In this document: positions 8,691 through 17,743 of the stretch, one piece after another | How the letters are laid out: each line of letters begins with the position of its first letter | Numbering within the stretch: position 1 is the stretch's first letter | Origin: Pseudomonas jinjuensis | Lineage (GTDB): Bacteria; Pseudomonadota; Gammaproteobacteria; Pseudomonadales; Pseudomonadaceae | Direction: 5' to 3' | Assembly (NCBI RefSeq): GCF_900103845.1 | Contig: NZ_FNIJ01000005.1 | Span: 124,001-188,000 of the forward strand | DNA length: 64,000 bases | Notes under the pieces: model-generated | Told to the model about the DNA's origin: nothing | The model's input: the letters and a program-made list of their open reading frames with translations, nothing else | Databases searched by the model: none | Position numbers and translations under genes: made by a program

Positions 8691-9608
8691 TCATCTTCCG
8701 AACCGCCCGAACATCCGCTCATCCTCCTCCAGCAGCATCGCCTTCAGCGCCGCGCCGGCCGGCGACGGGCTCTGGCCCCGGCGGCTGACGATCGCATAGT
8801 CCGTCGCCAGGTCCAGGCGTTCCTTCGGCAGCGGCACCACGGCCAGGCGGCCGGCCTCCACGTCCTCGGCGAGCAGGTCCCAGGGCGCCATGCCCAGGGT
8901 GTCGCTGCTGCCGACCACCCCGCGCAGGGTGGTGAAGTTGTCGCACTGGAAGCTCAGCGGCGGGTAGCGGTCGTTCAGGCGGCCGACGTGGATGGTCTCG
9001 CGGGTCGGCAGCGGGGTGGTCGCCAGCGGGAAGCGCCCCAGCTGCTCGGGACCCAGGTCGCTGCCCTGCAGCAGCGGATGTCGCGGCCGGCAGAACACCA
9101 GGATCGGATAGTTGTGCAGCGGCTCGATGGCCAGCTGCGGATCGTCGAAGACCTCGCGGACGTCCGCCACGTACAGCTCGATGCGGTTGTTCAGCAGGTA
9201 GTCGCGCAGGCGCAGGCGGTTGTCGGAGATCAGCGACAGCTGCACCCGCGGGTGCGCTTCGAGAAAGCGTCCCAGTGCCCGCGGCACCAGCCCGACCGAG
9301 GGGAAGGTGCCGGCGCCGATATGCAGTTCGCCGCCTTCCAGGTTGCTCAGCCGGCTCACTGCGCGCTTCAGCGCCTGGTCGGCCGCCAGCAGGCGTCTGG
9401 CGTGTTCGAGGACCAGGCGGCCGTGTTCGGTGAGGTTCACCCCGCTGCGGGCGGAGCGGTCCAGCAGCTGGCAGTCCAGCGCGCGTTCCAGCGCCTGCAG
9501 GCTGCGGGTGAGGGCCGGCTGGGAGAGGTTCACCGCCTCGGCGGCGCGGGCGAAGTTGCAGTGCTCGGCCAGGGCGATGAAGTGGCGCAGTTGACGCAGG
9601 TCGTGCAT
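8691..9608 (-). CDS. LysR-family transcriptional regulator
   Basis: 305 aa, normal LTTR length. The N-terminal winged helix-turn-helix covers about residues 1-60 (MHDLRQLRHFIALAEHCNF, then LSQPALTRSLQALE), followed by a substrate-binding effector domain (GELHIGAGTFPSVGLVPRAL onward). It lies 105 nt downstream of the sulfatase gene on the same strand, so the two may be co-transcribed. A link to sulfatase or sulfur-ester regulation is only positional; the RND operon converges on it. Confidence 0.92.
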   Translation of the reverse strand: MHDLRQLRHFIALAEHCNFARAAEAVNLSQPALTRSLQALERALDCQLLDRSARSGVNLTEHGRLVLEHARRLLAADQALKRAVSRLSNLEGGELHIGAGTFPSVGLVPRALGRFLEAHPRVQLSLISDNRLRLRDYLLNNRIELYVADVREVFDDPQLAIEPLHNYPILVFCRPRHPLLQGSDLGPEQLGRFPLATTPLPTRETIHVGRLNDRYPPLSFQCDNFTTLRGVVGSSDTLGMAPWDLLAEDVEAGRLAVVPLPKERLDLATDYAIVSRRGQSPSPAGAALKAMLLEEDERMFGRFGR

Positions 9609-9713
9609 GTGCGTGCTTCCGTCGGGGGGACTCCCCTACACATTAGCCAGCACAAGCGCGCACAGGGAGATGCGGAACGCTGGCGCGGGTGCGCGCCAGC
9701 GTCCGGGAGGAGG

Positions 9714-11261
9714 TCAGCGGTTGGCTTTCGCCGTGGTGGCCGACTGCATCTGTTCCACCACCTGGTCGATGGAGAAGCTCGCCGGCTTCTGCCGCGGCGG
9801 GAACTCCTTGAAGCTGGACAGGAAGGCACCCACCCGCTGCTGGGCGGGAACCAGCAGGAAGACGTGGTCGAGCAGCCAGTCGTAGTAGGTGTTGGAGGTG
9901 ATGTTGGCGCGCTCGTAGGGGTCCCGGCGCAGGTTGAAGATCAGCGGCACGCGCAGCTTGACGAAGGGCTCGGCCCAGACCTGCAGGGTGCCGGCGACGC
10001 GCTGTTCGGCGAAGACGAACTTCCAGTCGTTCCAGCGCATGGCGGTGAGGTCGCCGTCATCGGAGAAGTAGAACACTTCCTCGCGCGGCGAGCGTTCCAC
10101 CTTGCCGGTGATCAGCGGCAGCATGTCGTAGCCGTCGAGATGCACCTTGTAGCTCCGGCCGATGGCCTGCACGCCGCCCTTCAGCAGCTTTTCCTTGATG
10201 TCCGGCGCGCCCGCCGCGTCGAGCAGGGTCGGCAGCCAGTCCATGTGGTGCATCAGCTGGTTGGAAACGACGCCCGCCGGCACGTGGTTCGGCCAGCGGA
10301 CCATGGCCGGCACGCGCCAGCCGCCTTCCCAGTTGGTGTTCTTCTCACCGCGGAACGGCGTCTGCCCGGCGTCCGGCCAGGAGTTCATGTGCGGGCCGTT
10401 GTCGGTGCTGTAGATGACGATGGTGTTGTCGGCGATGCCCATGTCGTCCACCGCCTTGAGCAGGTCGCCGACCATGGCGTCGTGCTCGACCATGCCGTCG
10501 GCGTACTCGTCCTGCCCGGACTTGCCGCGGTTCTCCGCCTTGACGTGGGTGCGCAGGTGCATGCGGGTGGCGTTCCACCAGACGAAGAACGGCTTGTCGG
10601 CCTTGACCTGGCGCTGCATGAAGTCGATCGCGGCGGCGGTGACTTCCTCGTCGATGGTCTCCATGCGCTTGCGGGTCAGCGGGCCGGTGTCTTCCACCTT
10701 GCCGTCGGCGAACGACTTGATCACCCCGCGCGGGCCGAATTTCTTGCGGAATTCCGGATCCTTCGGGTAGTCGGGCAGTTCCGGCTCCTCCTCGGCGTTG
10801 AGGTGGTAGAGGTTGCCGTAGAACTCGTCGAAGCCGTGGGCGGTGGGCAGGAACTCGTCCTTGTCGCCCAGGTGGTTCTTGCCGAACTGGCCGGTGGCGT
10901 AGCCCTGGGCCTTGAGCAGGCCGGCGATGGTCGGGTCTTCCTTGCGCAGGCCGAGGTCCGCGCCCGGCAGGCCGACCTTGGACAGGCCGGTGCGGAACAC
11001 GCTCTGCCCGGTGATGAAGGAAGAGCGGCCGGCGGTGCAGCTCTGCTCGCCGTAGTAGTCGGTGAAGAGCATGCCTTCTTTGGCGATGCGGTCGATGTTC
11101 GGCGTCCGGTAGCCCACCAGGCCCAGGGTGTAGGCGCTGATGTTGCTCTGGCCGACATCGTCGCCCCAGATCACCAGGATGTTGGGTTTCTCGGCGGCCA
11201 CTGCCGCCGAGGCGCTGCTGAGCATGGCCAATGCGGCCAGCCATGTTCTTGTTCTTTTCAT
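9714..11261 (-). CDS. Exported type I sulfatase (arylsulfatase-like)
   Basis: 515 aa from the ATG at 11261, picked because GAGAGAAG lies upstream and a signal peptide (MKRTRTWLAALAMLSSASAAVAA) follows; an in-frame GTG/ATG extension to 11417 has no such features. Metal-binding GDD is at residues 33-35. The residue to become formylglycine is Cys75 in SCTAGRSSF. The motif is C-x-A-x-R where the common form is C-x-P-x-R, a variant known in the family. HMDWLPT and DNGPHMNSW are alkaline-phosphatase-fold core motifs. It likely hydrolyses sulfate esters in the periplasm. No maturase gene is in the window. Confidence 0.9.
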   Translation of the reverse strand: MKRTRTWLAALAMLSSASAAVAAEKPNILVIWGDDVGQSNISAYTLGLVGYRTPNIDRIAKEGMLFTDYYGEQSCTAGRSSFITGQSVFRTGLSKVGLPGADLGLRKEDPTIAGLLKAQGYATGQFGKNHLGDKDEFLPTAHGFDEFYGNLYHLNAEEEPELPDYPKDPEFRKKFGPRGVIKSFADGKVEDTGPLTRKRMETIDEEVTAAAIDFMQRQVKADKPFFVWWNATRMHLRTHVKAENRGKSGQDEYADGMVEHDAMVGDLLKAVDDMGIADNTIVIYSTDNGPHMNSWPDAGQTPFRGEKNTNWEGGWRVPAMVRWPNHVPAGVVSNQLMHHMDWLPTLLDAAGAPDIKEKLLKGGVQAIGRSYKVHLDGYDMLPLITGKVERSPREEVFYFSDDGDLTAMRWNDWKFVFAEQRVAGTLQVWAEPFVKLRVPLIFNLRRDPYERANITSNTYYDWLLDHVFLLVPAQQRVGAFLSSFKEFPPRQKPASFSIDQVVEQMQSATTAKANR

Positions 11262-11422
11262 CGCTGTCTTCTCTCGCGTGAGGGTCCCGCTGCCCGAAGG
11301 CATTCCTGCACCCGAAGCGAAGCCGGATGCTGGGCGAGGATGGTCGGCCGCGAGGGCGAATCCGGGCAAATGCGACTTTCGCATCGTGACGATGCATGGG
11401 GTGGGTACCCAATGCATCGAAC

Positions 11423-11529
11423 CTTGTAGGAGCCAGCTTGCTGGCGATCAACCGTATCTGCCGGCAATGCCGTGGTCTGATGAAACCGCGGATCGCCAGC
11501 AAGAACTAGGCGTCCCCCTGGCTCCTACA
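11423..11529. repeat. REPIN variant with 14-nt insertion in the right arm
   Basis: The left arm (11423-11447) matches the element at 8511. In the right arm the stem sequence is interrupted at 11504-11517 by AACTAGGCGTCCCC. The same position carries AACTAGGTGTCCCC in the element at 31424-31531. The central spacer differs from the other two copies. Confidence 0.85.
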
Positions 11530-11572
11530 TGGATGGTGCAGGGTCGTACCGCGCCATCAGCGAGTTGATGCA

Positions 11573-11594
11573 TTCCCACGCGGGAGCGTGGGAA
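11573..11594. repeat. REP-like palindrome (inverted copy of the one at 1331)
   Basis: TTCCCACG and CGTGGGAA arms around CGGGAG, immediately after the 3' end of the LuxR-type regulator gene; it could double as a weak terminator. Confidence 0.75.
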
Positions 11595-11602
11595 CGATCG
11601 GT

Positions 11603-14314
11603 TCAGGGCAACAAGCCGAGGTTGCGCGCCTTGGCCACCGCATCCTCGCGGGAGAAGGCGCCGAGCTTGCTGAAGACGTTCTTCAGGTGCCACTTGACGG
11701 TGCCGGGGGACAGGTTCAGCTCGCGGGCGACGCTCTTGGTGGACAGCGCCCGCGCCAGCAGGGTGACCACCTCCAGTTCCCGCGGCGAGAGGATGCCCTG
11801 GCCGGTGGGCTCGGCATCCTGCGTCTCGTCCGGGGCATCCTCCGGGGCGCTGGCGCGGTCCAGGCAGCGCTGCAGGTAGGCGCGGTCCCGCAGCGCCAGC
11901 GTGGTATCGGCGGACAGGCCGCGCAGCAGGCGGATGCCGGCCGGGCCTTCGTCGAGGAAGATGCGGTTCATGCCGTACTCGCTGGCGTCATGCAGCGCCG
12001 CCAGGGCATGGCGGTGGGCCGATTCCTCGTCATCCAGCGCCTGGTGGGCGATCGCCACGCGAATGCGCAGGATGCCGGCCGGCAGCAGCAGGCCTTCGTC
12101 CAGGCAGGTCTGCGCCCAGCGACCGGCGACCTCCGCGGCGTGGCGGTAATCGCCCTCGGCCAGCGCCAGGGCCGTCTCCGCCAGGCCGCAGGCCAGGGGA
12201 ATCTCCGCCCAGGCGCAATGGCGGGTGTCGGCATAGTCCTGCGCCAGGGTACGCAGCAGGCGCATGGCTTCCCGCGCCGGCGGCAGGTCGTCGTGGAAGC
12301 AGGCGATGCGCACCTGCTCCGCGTAACGCCAGGCCTGCAGGCGATCCAGGCCCATGTCCCGGGCGATCTCGCCGAGCCGGTCGAGGGTGGCGAAGGCCGC
12401 GTCCGGCATGCCGCCGGCGCACTGCAGCTGCGCCCGCGCCAGGTAGGTGTAGAGGATGCATTCGAGGGTGCCGAGCACCTCGGAAACGCCGAGGCATTCC
12501 TCGACGTAGTCCTCGGCGGCATCCAGCTCGTCCAGCCCGTAGCAGGTCAGGGCCAGGGTGGACTTGGCGAGGGTCGCCGCCTCCTGGGCCAGCAGCGGCG
12601 CGCGGGATATCTGCGTCAACGTGGCGGCCAGGCTGCGCTGCGCCTGGTGCAGGTCGCCCTGGACGTAGAAGCTGAGGCCGCTGAGGGCGTCGAGGAAGGG
12701 GCGCGGGCGGGCGCCCTGCTGCCGGGTCAGGGTGCGCTGGGTGTCGTGCACCATGTCGCGCGCCTGCACCGGGTGGTTGGCCTTGATCTGCGCCACGGCG
12801 GCAAGGGTATAGAGCATCAGCAGGTGGAAGCGCTGCTCCGGCGGGTGTTCCAGCAGCGGGGCGAGCAGCTCGGGAATGTGCAGCGTGTCGTCGCGCTTGA
12901 GCAGGCGCATGGCGCGCAGCAGGCGCAGTTCGATTGCCACCTCCGGCGTGTTGACCGCGGGATGAGCGAGGATCGACGCGAGGGTCAGCTCGAAATCGGC
13001 CAGGCGGTTGCAGGTCAGCTCGGACCAGCCCATCGACAGCAGCAGCTCGATCTTCCGGCTCCAGGCCTGGCGCGGCAGGACGTCCACCAGTTGCAGCAGC
13101 TGGGCGAAATGCGCCTCGCCGACCAGCGGCCGCGCCACCCGGGCGAGCAGTTCGATGCTGCCGTCGAGGTCGCCGGCGTACTGCGCGTGGCGGATGGCCT
13201 CGACATACATGCCGTGCTCGGCGAACCACTGGCTGGCGGCGTTGTTGATGCGGTTGATCTCCGCCGGCGGCAGCTGGCTGCGCAGCTTGCCGAGGTAGCC
13301 GGCGAACATCTGGTGGAAGCGGTACCACTGCAGCCGGTCTTCCAGGTCGATGGGCATCAGGAACAGGTTCTGCTCCAGCAGGACGTCGAATACCGCGCTG
13401 CTCTCGACGTCGCCCGTCAGCGCCGCGCAGAGCTCGCGGTTGAAGCGCCGGCAGGCGGAGATGCGCACCATCACCGCCACCTGTTCGGGGCTGAGGACGC
13501 GGGCGATGCAGTCGTCCAGGTAGGCGTCCAGGCCGCGCTGGTCGGCGGTCATGCTGCCGCTGCCCCAGCTCTGCAGGCTGCGTTCGAAGTCGCCGCCGTT
13601 GCGCAGCGACAGGGCGCTCAGCTGCAGGCCGGCGGCCCAGCCGTCGGTCAGCTCGTAGAGGCGCCGCTGCTGCGTCCTGGACAGTTCGCCGACGCCCTGC
13701 TGGACGAGCAGCGTGTCCTGCTCCTCGGCGGTCAGGCGCAGTTCGGCGAAGCCCAGCTGGGTCAGCTGGCCCTTGATGCCGATGGCGATCAGGTCGAGGT
13801 CCGGGCGCTGGCGCGAGCTGATCACCAGGTGGAAGTTGTCCGGCGCCAGGTCGATCAGCTTCTGGATCAGCCCGAGGGCGGGCAGGGCGGCGAGGAACTG
13901 CAGGTCTTCGAGGAACAGGTAGAGCGGGCGCGGGTGGTCGTACAGCGCGTTGACCAGCAGCGGCAGCAGGACGTCCAGGGAGCGGCCGTCGCTGCGTTCG
14001 CTGAGGCCGATCATCTCGTCGGTGATCTCCAGCCCGGCGGTTTCCAGGGCGGCCACCAGATAGGCGGCCCACAGCGTCTCGTCGTCCGGGCCGAGGTTGT
14101 ACCAGCCGACATCGTTGCCGGCGGCGATCAGCCGTTGCCGCCACTGCGCCGCCAGGGTGGTCTTGCCGCTGCCGGCCGGGCCGACGATCAGCGTCAGCCG
14201 GCGTTCCCGGCCTTCCTCCAGCTGCGCGAGCAGGCGTTCGCGCTGCAGTGTTCGGGCATCGACACGCGGCGGCATCAGCTTGGTACGGATCAGCAGGATG
14301 TTGGAGCGTTTCAT
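11603..14314 (-). CDS. MalT-like LuxR-family ATP-dependent regulator
   Basis: 903 aa from ATG 14314 (MKRSNILLIRTKLMPPR...), the size and opening typical of LAL/MalT regulators. The frame stays open far upstream, but that part is antisense to the GMC gene. Walker A is GPAGSGKTT at residues 45-53; then come a long helical TPR-like middle and a C-terminal LuxR helix-turn-helix (LSPRELEVVTLLARAL ... VKWHLKNVFSKLG). It is expected to oligomerise with ATP and an inducer and activate a neighbouring promoter. It is divergent from the GMC oxidoreductase gene (219 nt between starts), the likeliest target. AlkS-type regulators of hydrocarbon pathways have this architecture. Confidence 0.92.
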   Translation of the reverse strand: MKRSNILLIRTKLMPPRVDARTLQRERLLAQLEEGRERRLTLIVGPAGSGKTTLAAQWRQRLIAAGNDVGWYNLGPDDETLWAAYLVAALETAGLEITDEMIGLSERSDGRSLDVLLPLLVNALYDHPRPLYLFLEDLQFLAALPALGLIQKLIDLAPDNFHLVISSRQRPDLDLIAIGIKGQLTQLGFAELRLTAEEQDTLLVQQGVGELSRTQQRRLYELTDGWAAGLQLSALSLRNGGDFERSLQSWGSGSMTADQRGLDAYLDDCIARVLSPEQVAVMVRISACRRFNRELCAALTGDVESSAVFDVLLEQNLFLMPIDLEDRLQWYRFHQMFAGYLGKLRSQLPPAEINRINNAASQWFAEHGMYVEAIRHAQYAGDLDGSIELLARVARPLVGEAHFAQLLQLVDVLPRQAWSRKIELLLSMGWSELTCNRLADFELTLASILAHPAVNTPEVAIELRLLRAMRLLKRDDTLHIPELLAPLLEHPPEQRFHLLMLYTLAAVAQIKANHPVQARDMVHDTQRTLTRQQGARPRPFLDALSGLSFYVQGDLHQAQRSLAATLTQISRAPLLAQEAATLAKSTLALTCYGLDELDAAEDYVEECLGVSEVLGTLECILYTYLARAQLQCAGGMPDAAFATLDRLGEIARDMGLDRLQAWRYAEQVRIACFHDDLPPAREAMRLLRTLAQDYADTRHCAWAEIPLACGLAETALALAEGDYRHAAEVAGRWAQTCLDEGLLLPAGILRIRVAIAHQALDDEESAHRHALAALHDASEYGMNRIFLDEGPAGIRLLRGLSADTTLALRDRAYLQRCLDRASAPEDAPDETQDAEPTGQGILSPRELEVVTLLARALSTKSVARELNLSPGTVKWHLKNVFSKLGAFSREDAVAKARNLGLLP

Positions 14315-14427
14315 GGGGCTTTCGACTCGGCTTCGTGACGGCGGGGACTCTACCCAGTGTATTGCGTAACCCGCCGGACGACAGGAATGCGCCCGGCGGC
14401 CGCATTCCACCCTCTCGGACCACCTCC

Positions 14428-14454
14428 CACCCCCTCCCGCGGCGGGAGGGGGTG
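14428..14454. repeat. Perfect 13-bp inverted repeat in a divergent promoter region
   Basis: CACCCCCTCCCGC (14428-14440) pairs with GCGGGAGGGGGTG (14442-14454), between the starts of the MalT-like regulator and the GMC gene. It could be an operator, but similar C-rich/G-rich hairpins occur as REP noise at about 1475-1497. Confidence 0.45.
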
Positions 14455-14533
14455 GGGGCGCGCCGGCGGCAGTAAGGTTTCCGGCAGAAATGGCACCTCT
14501 CCAATGACGCGATACAAGAACCAGGAGCCCACA

Positions 14534-16114
14534 ATGGAGTTCGATTACATCATCGTCGGCGCGGGGTCGGCCGGCTGTGTGCTGGCCAACCGCCTGAGCG
14601 CCGACCCGGCCGTGTCCGTGTGTCTGCTCGAGGCCGGGCCCGAGGATCGTTCTCCGCTGGTGCACGCCCCGGCCGGCATCGCCGCCATCCTGCCGACCCG
14701 GCACGTCAACTGGGCCTTCCACACCGTGCCGCAGCCGGGGCTGGGCGGGCGCATCGGCTACCAGCCGCGCGGCAAGGTACTCGGCGGCAGCAGTTCGATC
14801 AACGGCATGATCTACATCCGCGGCCACCAGAGCGACTTCGACGACTGGGCGGCGCTGGGCAATCCCGGCTGGTCCTACGCCGAGGTGCTGCCGTACTTCC
14901 GCAGGAGCGAGACCAACCACCGCGGCGCCGGCGAATTCCACGGCGGCCAGGGCGAGCTGTACGTCGGGCGCATCCAGCCCCACGCCGCCACCGAGGCCTT
15001 CGTCGAGGCCGGGCAGCGGGCGGGCCATCGGCATAACGACGACTTCAACGGCGCCGAACAGGAAGGTATCGGACAGTACGACACCACCATCCGCGACGGC
15101 CGCCGCTGGAGCACGGCCACGGCCTTCCTCAAGCCGATCCGCGCCACCCGCAAGAACCTGACCGTGCTGACCGGCGCCCAGGCCGAGCGCGTGCTGCTGG
15201 AGGGCCAGCGGGCGATCGGCGTGCAGGCGCGGATCAGGGGCAGCTCCATCACCCTGAAGGCGCGCCGCGAGGTGCTGCTGAGCGCCGGGGCCTTCGGCAG
15301 TCCGCATCTGTTGCTGCTGTCCGGCATCGGCCCGGAGTCCGAGCTGAAGCCGCATGGCATCGCCGTCCGCCATGAGCTGCCCGGCGTCGGCCGGAACCTG
15401 CAGGACCATCCGGACGTGGTGGCCTGCTACAAGAGCCCCGACACCTCGCTGATGGGCTATTCGGTGCGCGGCAGTCTGAAGATGGGCGCGGCGCTGACCC
15501 GCTACCTGGCGAGCCGGCGCGGACCGCTGGCGAGCAACTTCGCCGAGAGCGGCGGGTTCCTCAGGACCGACGCCAGGCTGGACCGCCCGGACATCCAGCT
15601 GAACGCGGTGGTCGGCATCATCGACAACCACAACCGCACGCTGCACTGGGGCCACGGCTTCAGCTGCCACGTCTGCGTGCTGCGGCCGAAGAGCGTCGGC
15701 AGCCTCGGCCTGCAATCGGCCGACCCCCTCGCGCCGCCGCGCATCGATCCCAACTTCCTCGCCCACGAGGACGACATGCGGACGATACTCAAGGGCTATC
15801 GCATGACCCGCGAGATCTGCGAGCAGGCGCCGATGTCCCGCTTCTCCTTCCGCGACATGTACAGTGACGGCCTGGACAGCGACGAGCAGCTGATCGACCT
15901 GCTGCGCCGCCGCACCGACTCGGTCTACCACCCGGTGGGCACCTGCAGGATGGGTCACGACGAGAACGCGGTGGTCGACAGCCAGCTGCGCGTGCACGGC
16001 ATCGAGGGGCTGCGGGTGGTGGATGCGTCGATCATGCCGACCCTGGTCGGTGGCAATACCAACGCCCCGTCGATCATGATCGCCGAGCGCGCGATGGAAT
16101 GGATCGGCCGCTGA
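14534..16114 (+). CDS. GMC-family FAD oxidoreductase (choline/alcohol dehydrogenase-like)
   Basis: 526 aa from ATG 14534, preceded by CAGGAGCCCACA. The FAD-binding fold is FDYIIVGAGSAGCVLANRL near the N-terminus, followed by the GMC signature GKVLGGSSSINGMIYIRG and the C-terminal catalytic-His block VYHPVGTCRMG with GNTNAPSIMIAER. No signal peptide, so cytoplasmic. It oxidises an alcohol to an aldehyde or acid. It is divergent from the MalT-like activator and 32 nt upstream of the CoA-transferase-family gene, which suggests a short catabolic operon (alcohol to acid to CoA ester). Confidence 0.92.
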   Translation: MEFDYIIVGAGSAGCVLANRLSADPAVSVCLLEAGPEDRSPLVHAPAGIAAILPTRHVNWAFHTVPQPGLGGRIGYQPRGKVLGGSSSINGMIYIRGHQSDFDDWAALGNPGWSYAEVLPYFRRSETNHRGAGEFHGGQGELYVGRIQPHAATEAFVEAGQRAGHRHNDDFNGAEQEGIGQYDTTIRDGRRWSTATAFLKPIRATRKNLTVLTGAQAERVLLEGQRAIGVQARIRGSSITLKARREVLLSAGAFGSPHLLLLSGIGPESELKPHGIAVRHELPGVGRNLQDHPDVVACYKSPDTSLMGYSVRGSLKMGAALTRYLASRRGPLASNFAESGGFLRTDARLDRPDIQLNAVVGIIDNHNRTLHWGHGFSCHVCVLRPKSVGSLGLQSADPLAPPRIDPNFLAHEDDMRTILKGYRMTREICEQAPMSRFSFRDMYSDGLDSDEQLIDLLRRRTDSVYHPVGTCRMGHDENAVVDSQLRVHGIEGLRVVDASIMPTLVGGNTNAPSIMIAERAMEWIGR

Positions 16115-16146
16115 CCCCACCGTTTTCCCAGGAGGACTCCCAACCC

Positions 16147-17262
16147 ATGCTGTCTGGAATCAAGATCGTCGAAATCTGCGGGATCGGCCCCGGCCCGTTC
16201 TGCGCCATGCACCTGGCCGACCTCGGCGCCGAGGTGATCGCCGTCGAGCGCGCCGAGTCGATGTCCATCACCGGCGCGGCGAACGCCGCCAGCAACCCGA
16301 TGAACCGCGGCAAGCGCTCGGTGGTCGCCGACCTGAAGAGCGCGGAAGGGCGCGAGGCGCTGCTCAAGCTGATCGAGGGCGCCGACGCGCTGATCGAAGG
16401 CATGCGCCCGGGGGTGATGGAACGCCTAGGCCTCGGCCCGGACGTCTGCCTCGCGCGCAATCCCAGGCTGGTCTACGGCCGGATGACCGGCTGGGGCCAG
16501 AACGGCCCGCTGGCCCACGCCGCCGGCCACGACAACAACTACATCGCCCTGTCCGGCGCGCTGCACCACAGCGGCACGGCGGGGGAGGCGCCGTCCTCGC
16601 CGATCACCCTGATCGGCGACATCGGCGGCGGCGCGCTGTACCTGGCGGTGGGCATCCTCGCCGGCATCCTCGGCGCGCGCGCCAGCGGCAAGGGCACGGT
16701 GGTGGACGCGGCGATCGTCGACGGCTCCGCGCACATGCTGCAGCTGCTGCAGACCCTCGGCAGCCTCGGGCTGATCAAGGAGGAGCGCGGCAAGAGCGTC
16801 CACGACGGCTCGCACTTCTACGCCACCTACCAGTGCGCCGACGGCCACTACGTGACGGTCGGCTCCATGGAGCCGCAGTTCTACGCGCTGCTGCTGCAGA
16901 AGCTCGGCCTGCAGGACGACTCGCGCTTCGCCCGCCAGTGGGACACCCGCAGCTGGCCGGAACTGCGCGCCCAGCTGGCACAGATCTTCGCCACCCGCAG
17001 CCGTGACGAATGGCGCGAGCTGCTCGAAGGCAGCGACGTCTGCTTCGCCCCGGTGCTCAGCCCGCGCGAGGCCGCGCAGCACCCGCACCTGGTCGAACGC
17101 AACGTCTACTTCCAGCGCGACGGCCTGCTCCAGGCCGCCCCGGCGCCACGCTTCGACGGCCAGGTCCGCGAACCCGGCGCGATTCCCCAGCGCGGGGCGG
17201 ATACCGAGGCGGTGATGGCGGCGTGGCAGGGCGGCGATCCGGGCGCTGCCTGGCGTTCGTAG
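16147..17262 (+). CDS. CaiB/BaiF family protein, alpha-methylacyl-CoA racemase-like
   Basis: 371 aa from ATG 16147, chosen for the strong CCCAGGAGGACT ribosome site; an upstream in-frame ATG at 16099 lies inside the GMC gene. The opening (LSGIKIVEICGIGPGPFCAM, then LADLGAEVIAVER) is characteristic of alpha-methylacyl-CoA racemase and not of generic class III CoA-transferases, as is NPRLVYGRMTGWGQ[N]GP. The racemase inverts 2-methyl branched acyl-CoAs so that they can enter beta-oxidation. That fits a pathway for branched or isoprenoid chains, but a CoA-transferase role is not excluded. Confidence 0.85.
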   Translation: MLSGIKIVEICGIGPGPFCAMHLADLGAEVIAVERAESMSITGAANAASNPMNRGKRSVVADLKSAEGREALLKLIEGADALIEGMRPGVMERLGLGPDVCLARNPRLVYGRMTGWGQNGPLAHAAGHDNNYIALSGALHHSGTAGEAPSSPITLIGDIGGGALYLAVGILAGILGARASGKGTVVDAAIVDGSAHMLQLLQTLGSLGLIKEERGKSVHDGSHFYATYQCADGHYVTVGSMEPQFYALLLQKLGLQDDSRFARQWDTRSWPELRAQLAQIFATRSRDEWRELLEGSDVCFAPVLSPREAAQHPHLVERNVYFQRDGLLQAAPAPRFDGQVREPGAIPQRGADTEAVMAAWQGGDPGAAWRS

Positions 17263-17743
17263 GGCAGACGCAACGCCAAACCCATGTAGGAGCGGGCCAT
17301 GCCCGCGACCGGTCGCGCGCATGGCGCGCTTGTACAAAAAAACGAGCGCCCATGTGGCGGATAACGCTGACGCGTTATTCGCCCTACGCGCTGCCGTCAC
17401 ATCCACCACCCCTACGAACGTTGCAAGGAAGATGAAAGCAAGGCCCGGCACAATGTGCTGGCGTTCTGCTCCTGCCTCGTGGCGGAGCCGCATGCCATCG
17501 CCCGGAACCACCCCCACCGGGCCATGCCCAACCATCCCAGGCGTCACCCGAGCGACGGTACCGGCCACAAGCCGGCATCGTCGCCTCGTTCATCGACCCG
17601 CGGCTCCGCGGCATCCATTGACGGCCCTGATGGCCGGACGATCACGAAACTGAGTGTGGCTGACAGGCCGACGATCCGGTTCCAGACTGGGTGGGCCAGC
17701 GACCTTGCGCTGCCCATCCGATAACAAGAACACGGGAGTCACC
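17263..17743. other. Intergenic region, REP elements at its 5' side
   Basis: 481 nt. A REP (GTAGGAGCGGGCCATGCCC, starting 17286) and the GTGGCGGATAACGCTGACG repeat (about 17354-17372) occupy the first 130 nt. The rest shows no convincing gene on either strand and presumably carries the promoter for the MFS gene. Short frames here lack ribosome sites. Confidence 0.6.

Larger units (their letters stand above)
11262..11602. other. Intergenic region with REP elements; sulfatase promoter side
   Basis: 341 nt without a gene. It carries a REPIN variant (11423-11529) and a REP-like palindrome (11573-11594). The sulfatase promoter (minus strand) should lie in 11262-11420, but no clear sigma box is visible. 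Confidence 0.6.

Noticed and set aside
8652-11429. 925-aa plus-strand frame across LysR and sulfatase genes
   Set aside because: Antisense to two well-supported genes; composition typical of reverse-complement third-frame reading.
11588-14338. 916-aa plus-strand frame opposite the MalT-like regulator
   Set aside because: Same antisense artefact; no recognisable motif.
14315-16120. 600-codon upstream extension of the MalT-like regulator
   Set aside because: Antisense to the GMC oxidoreductase; the normal MalT-type N-terminus begins at 14314.
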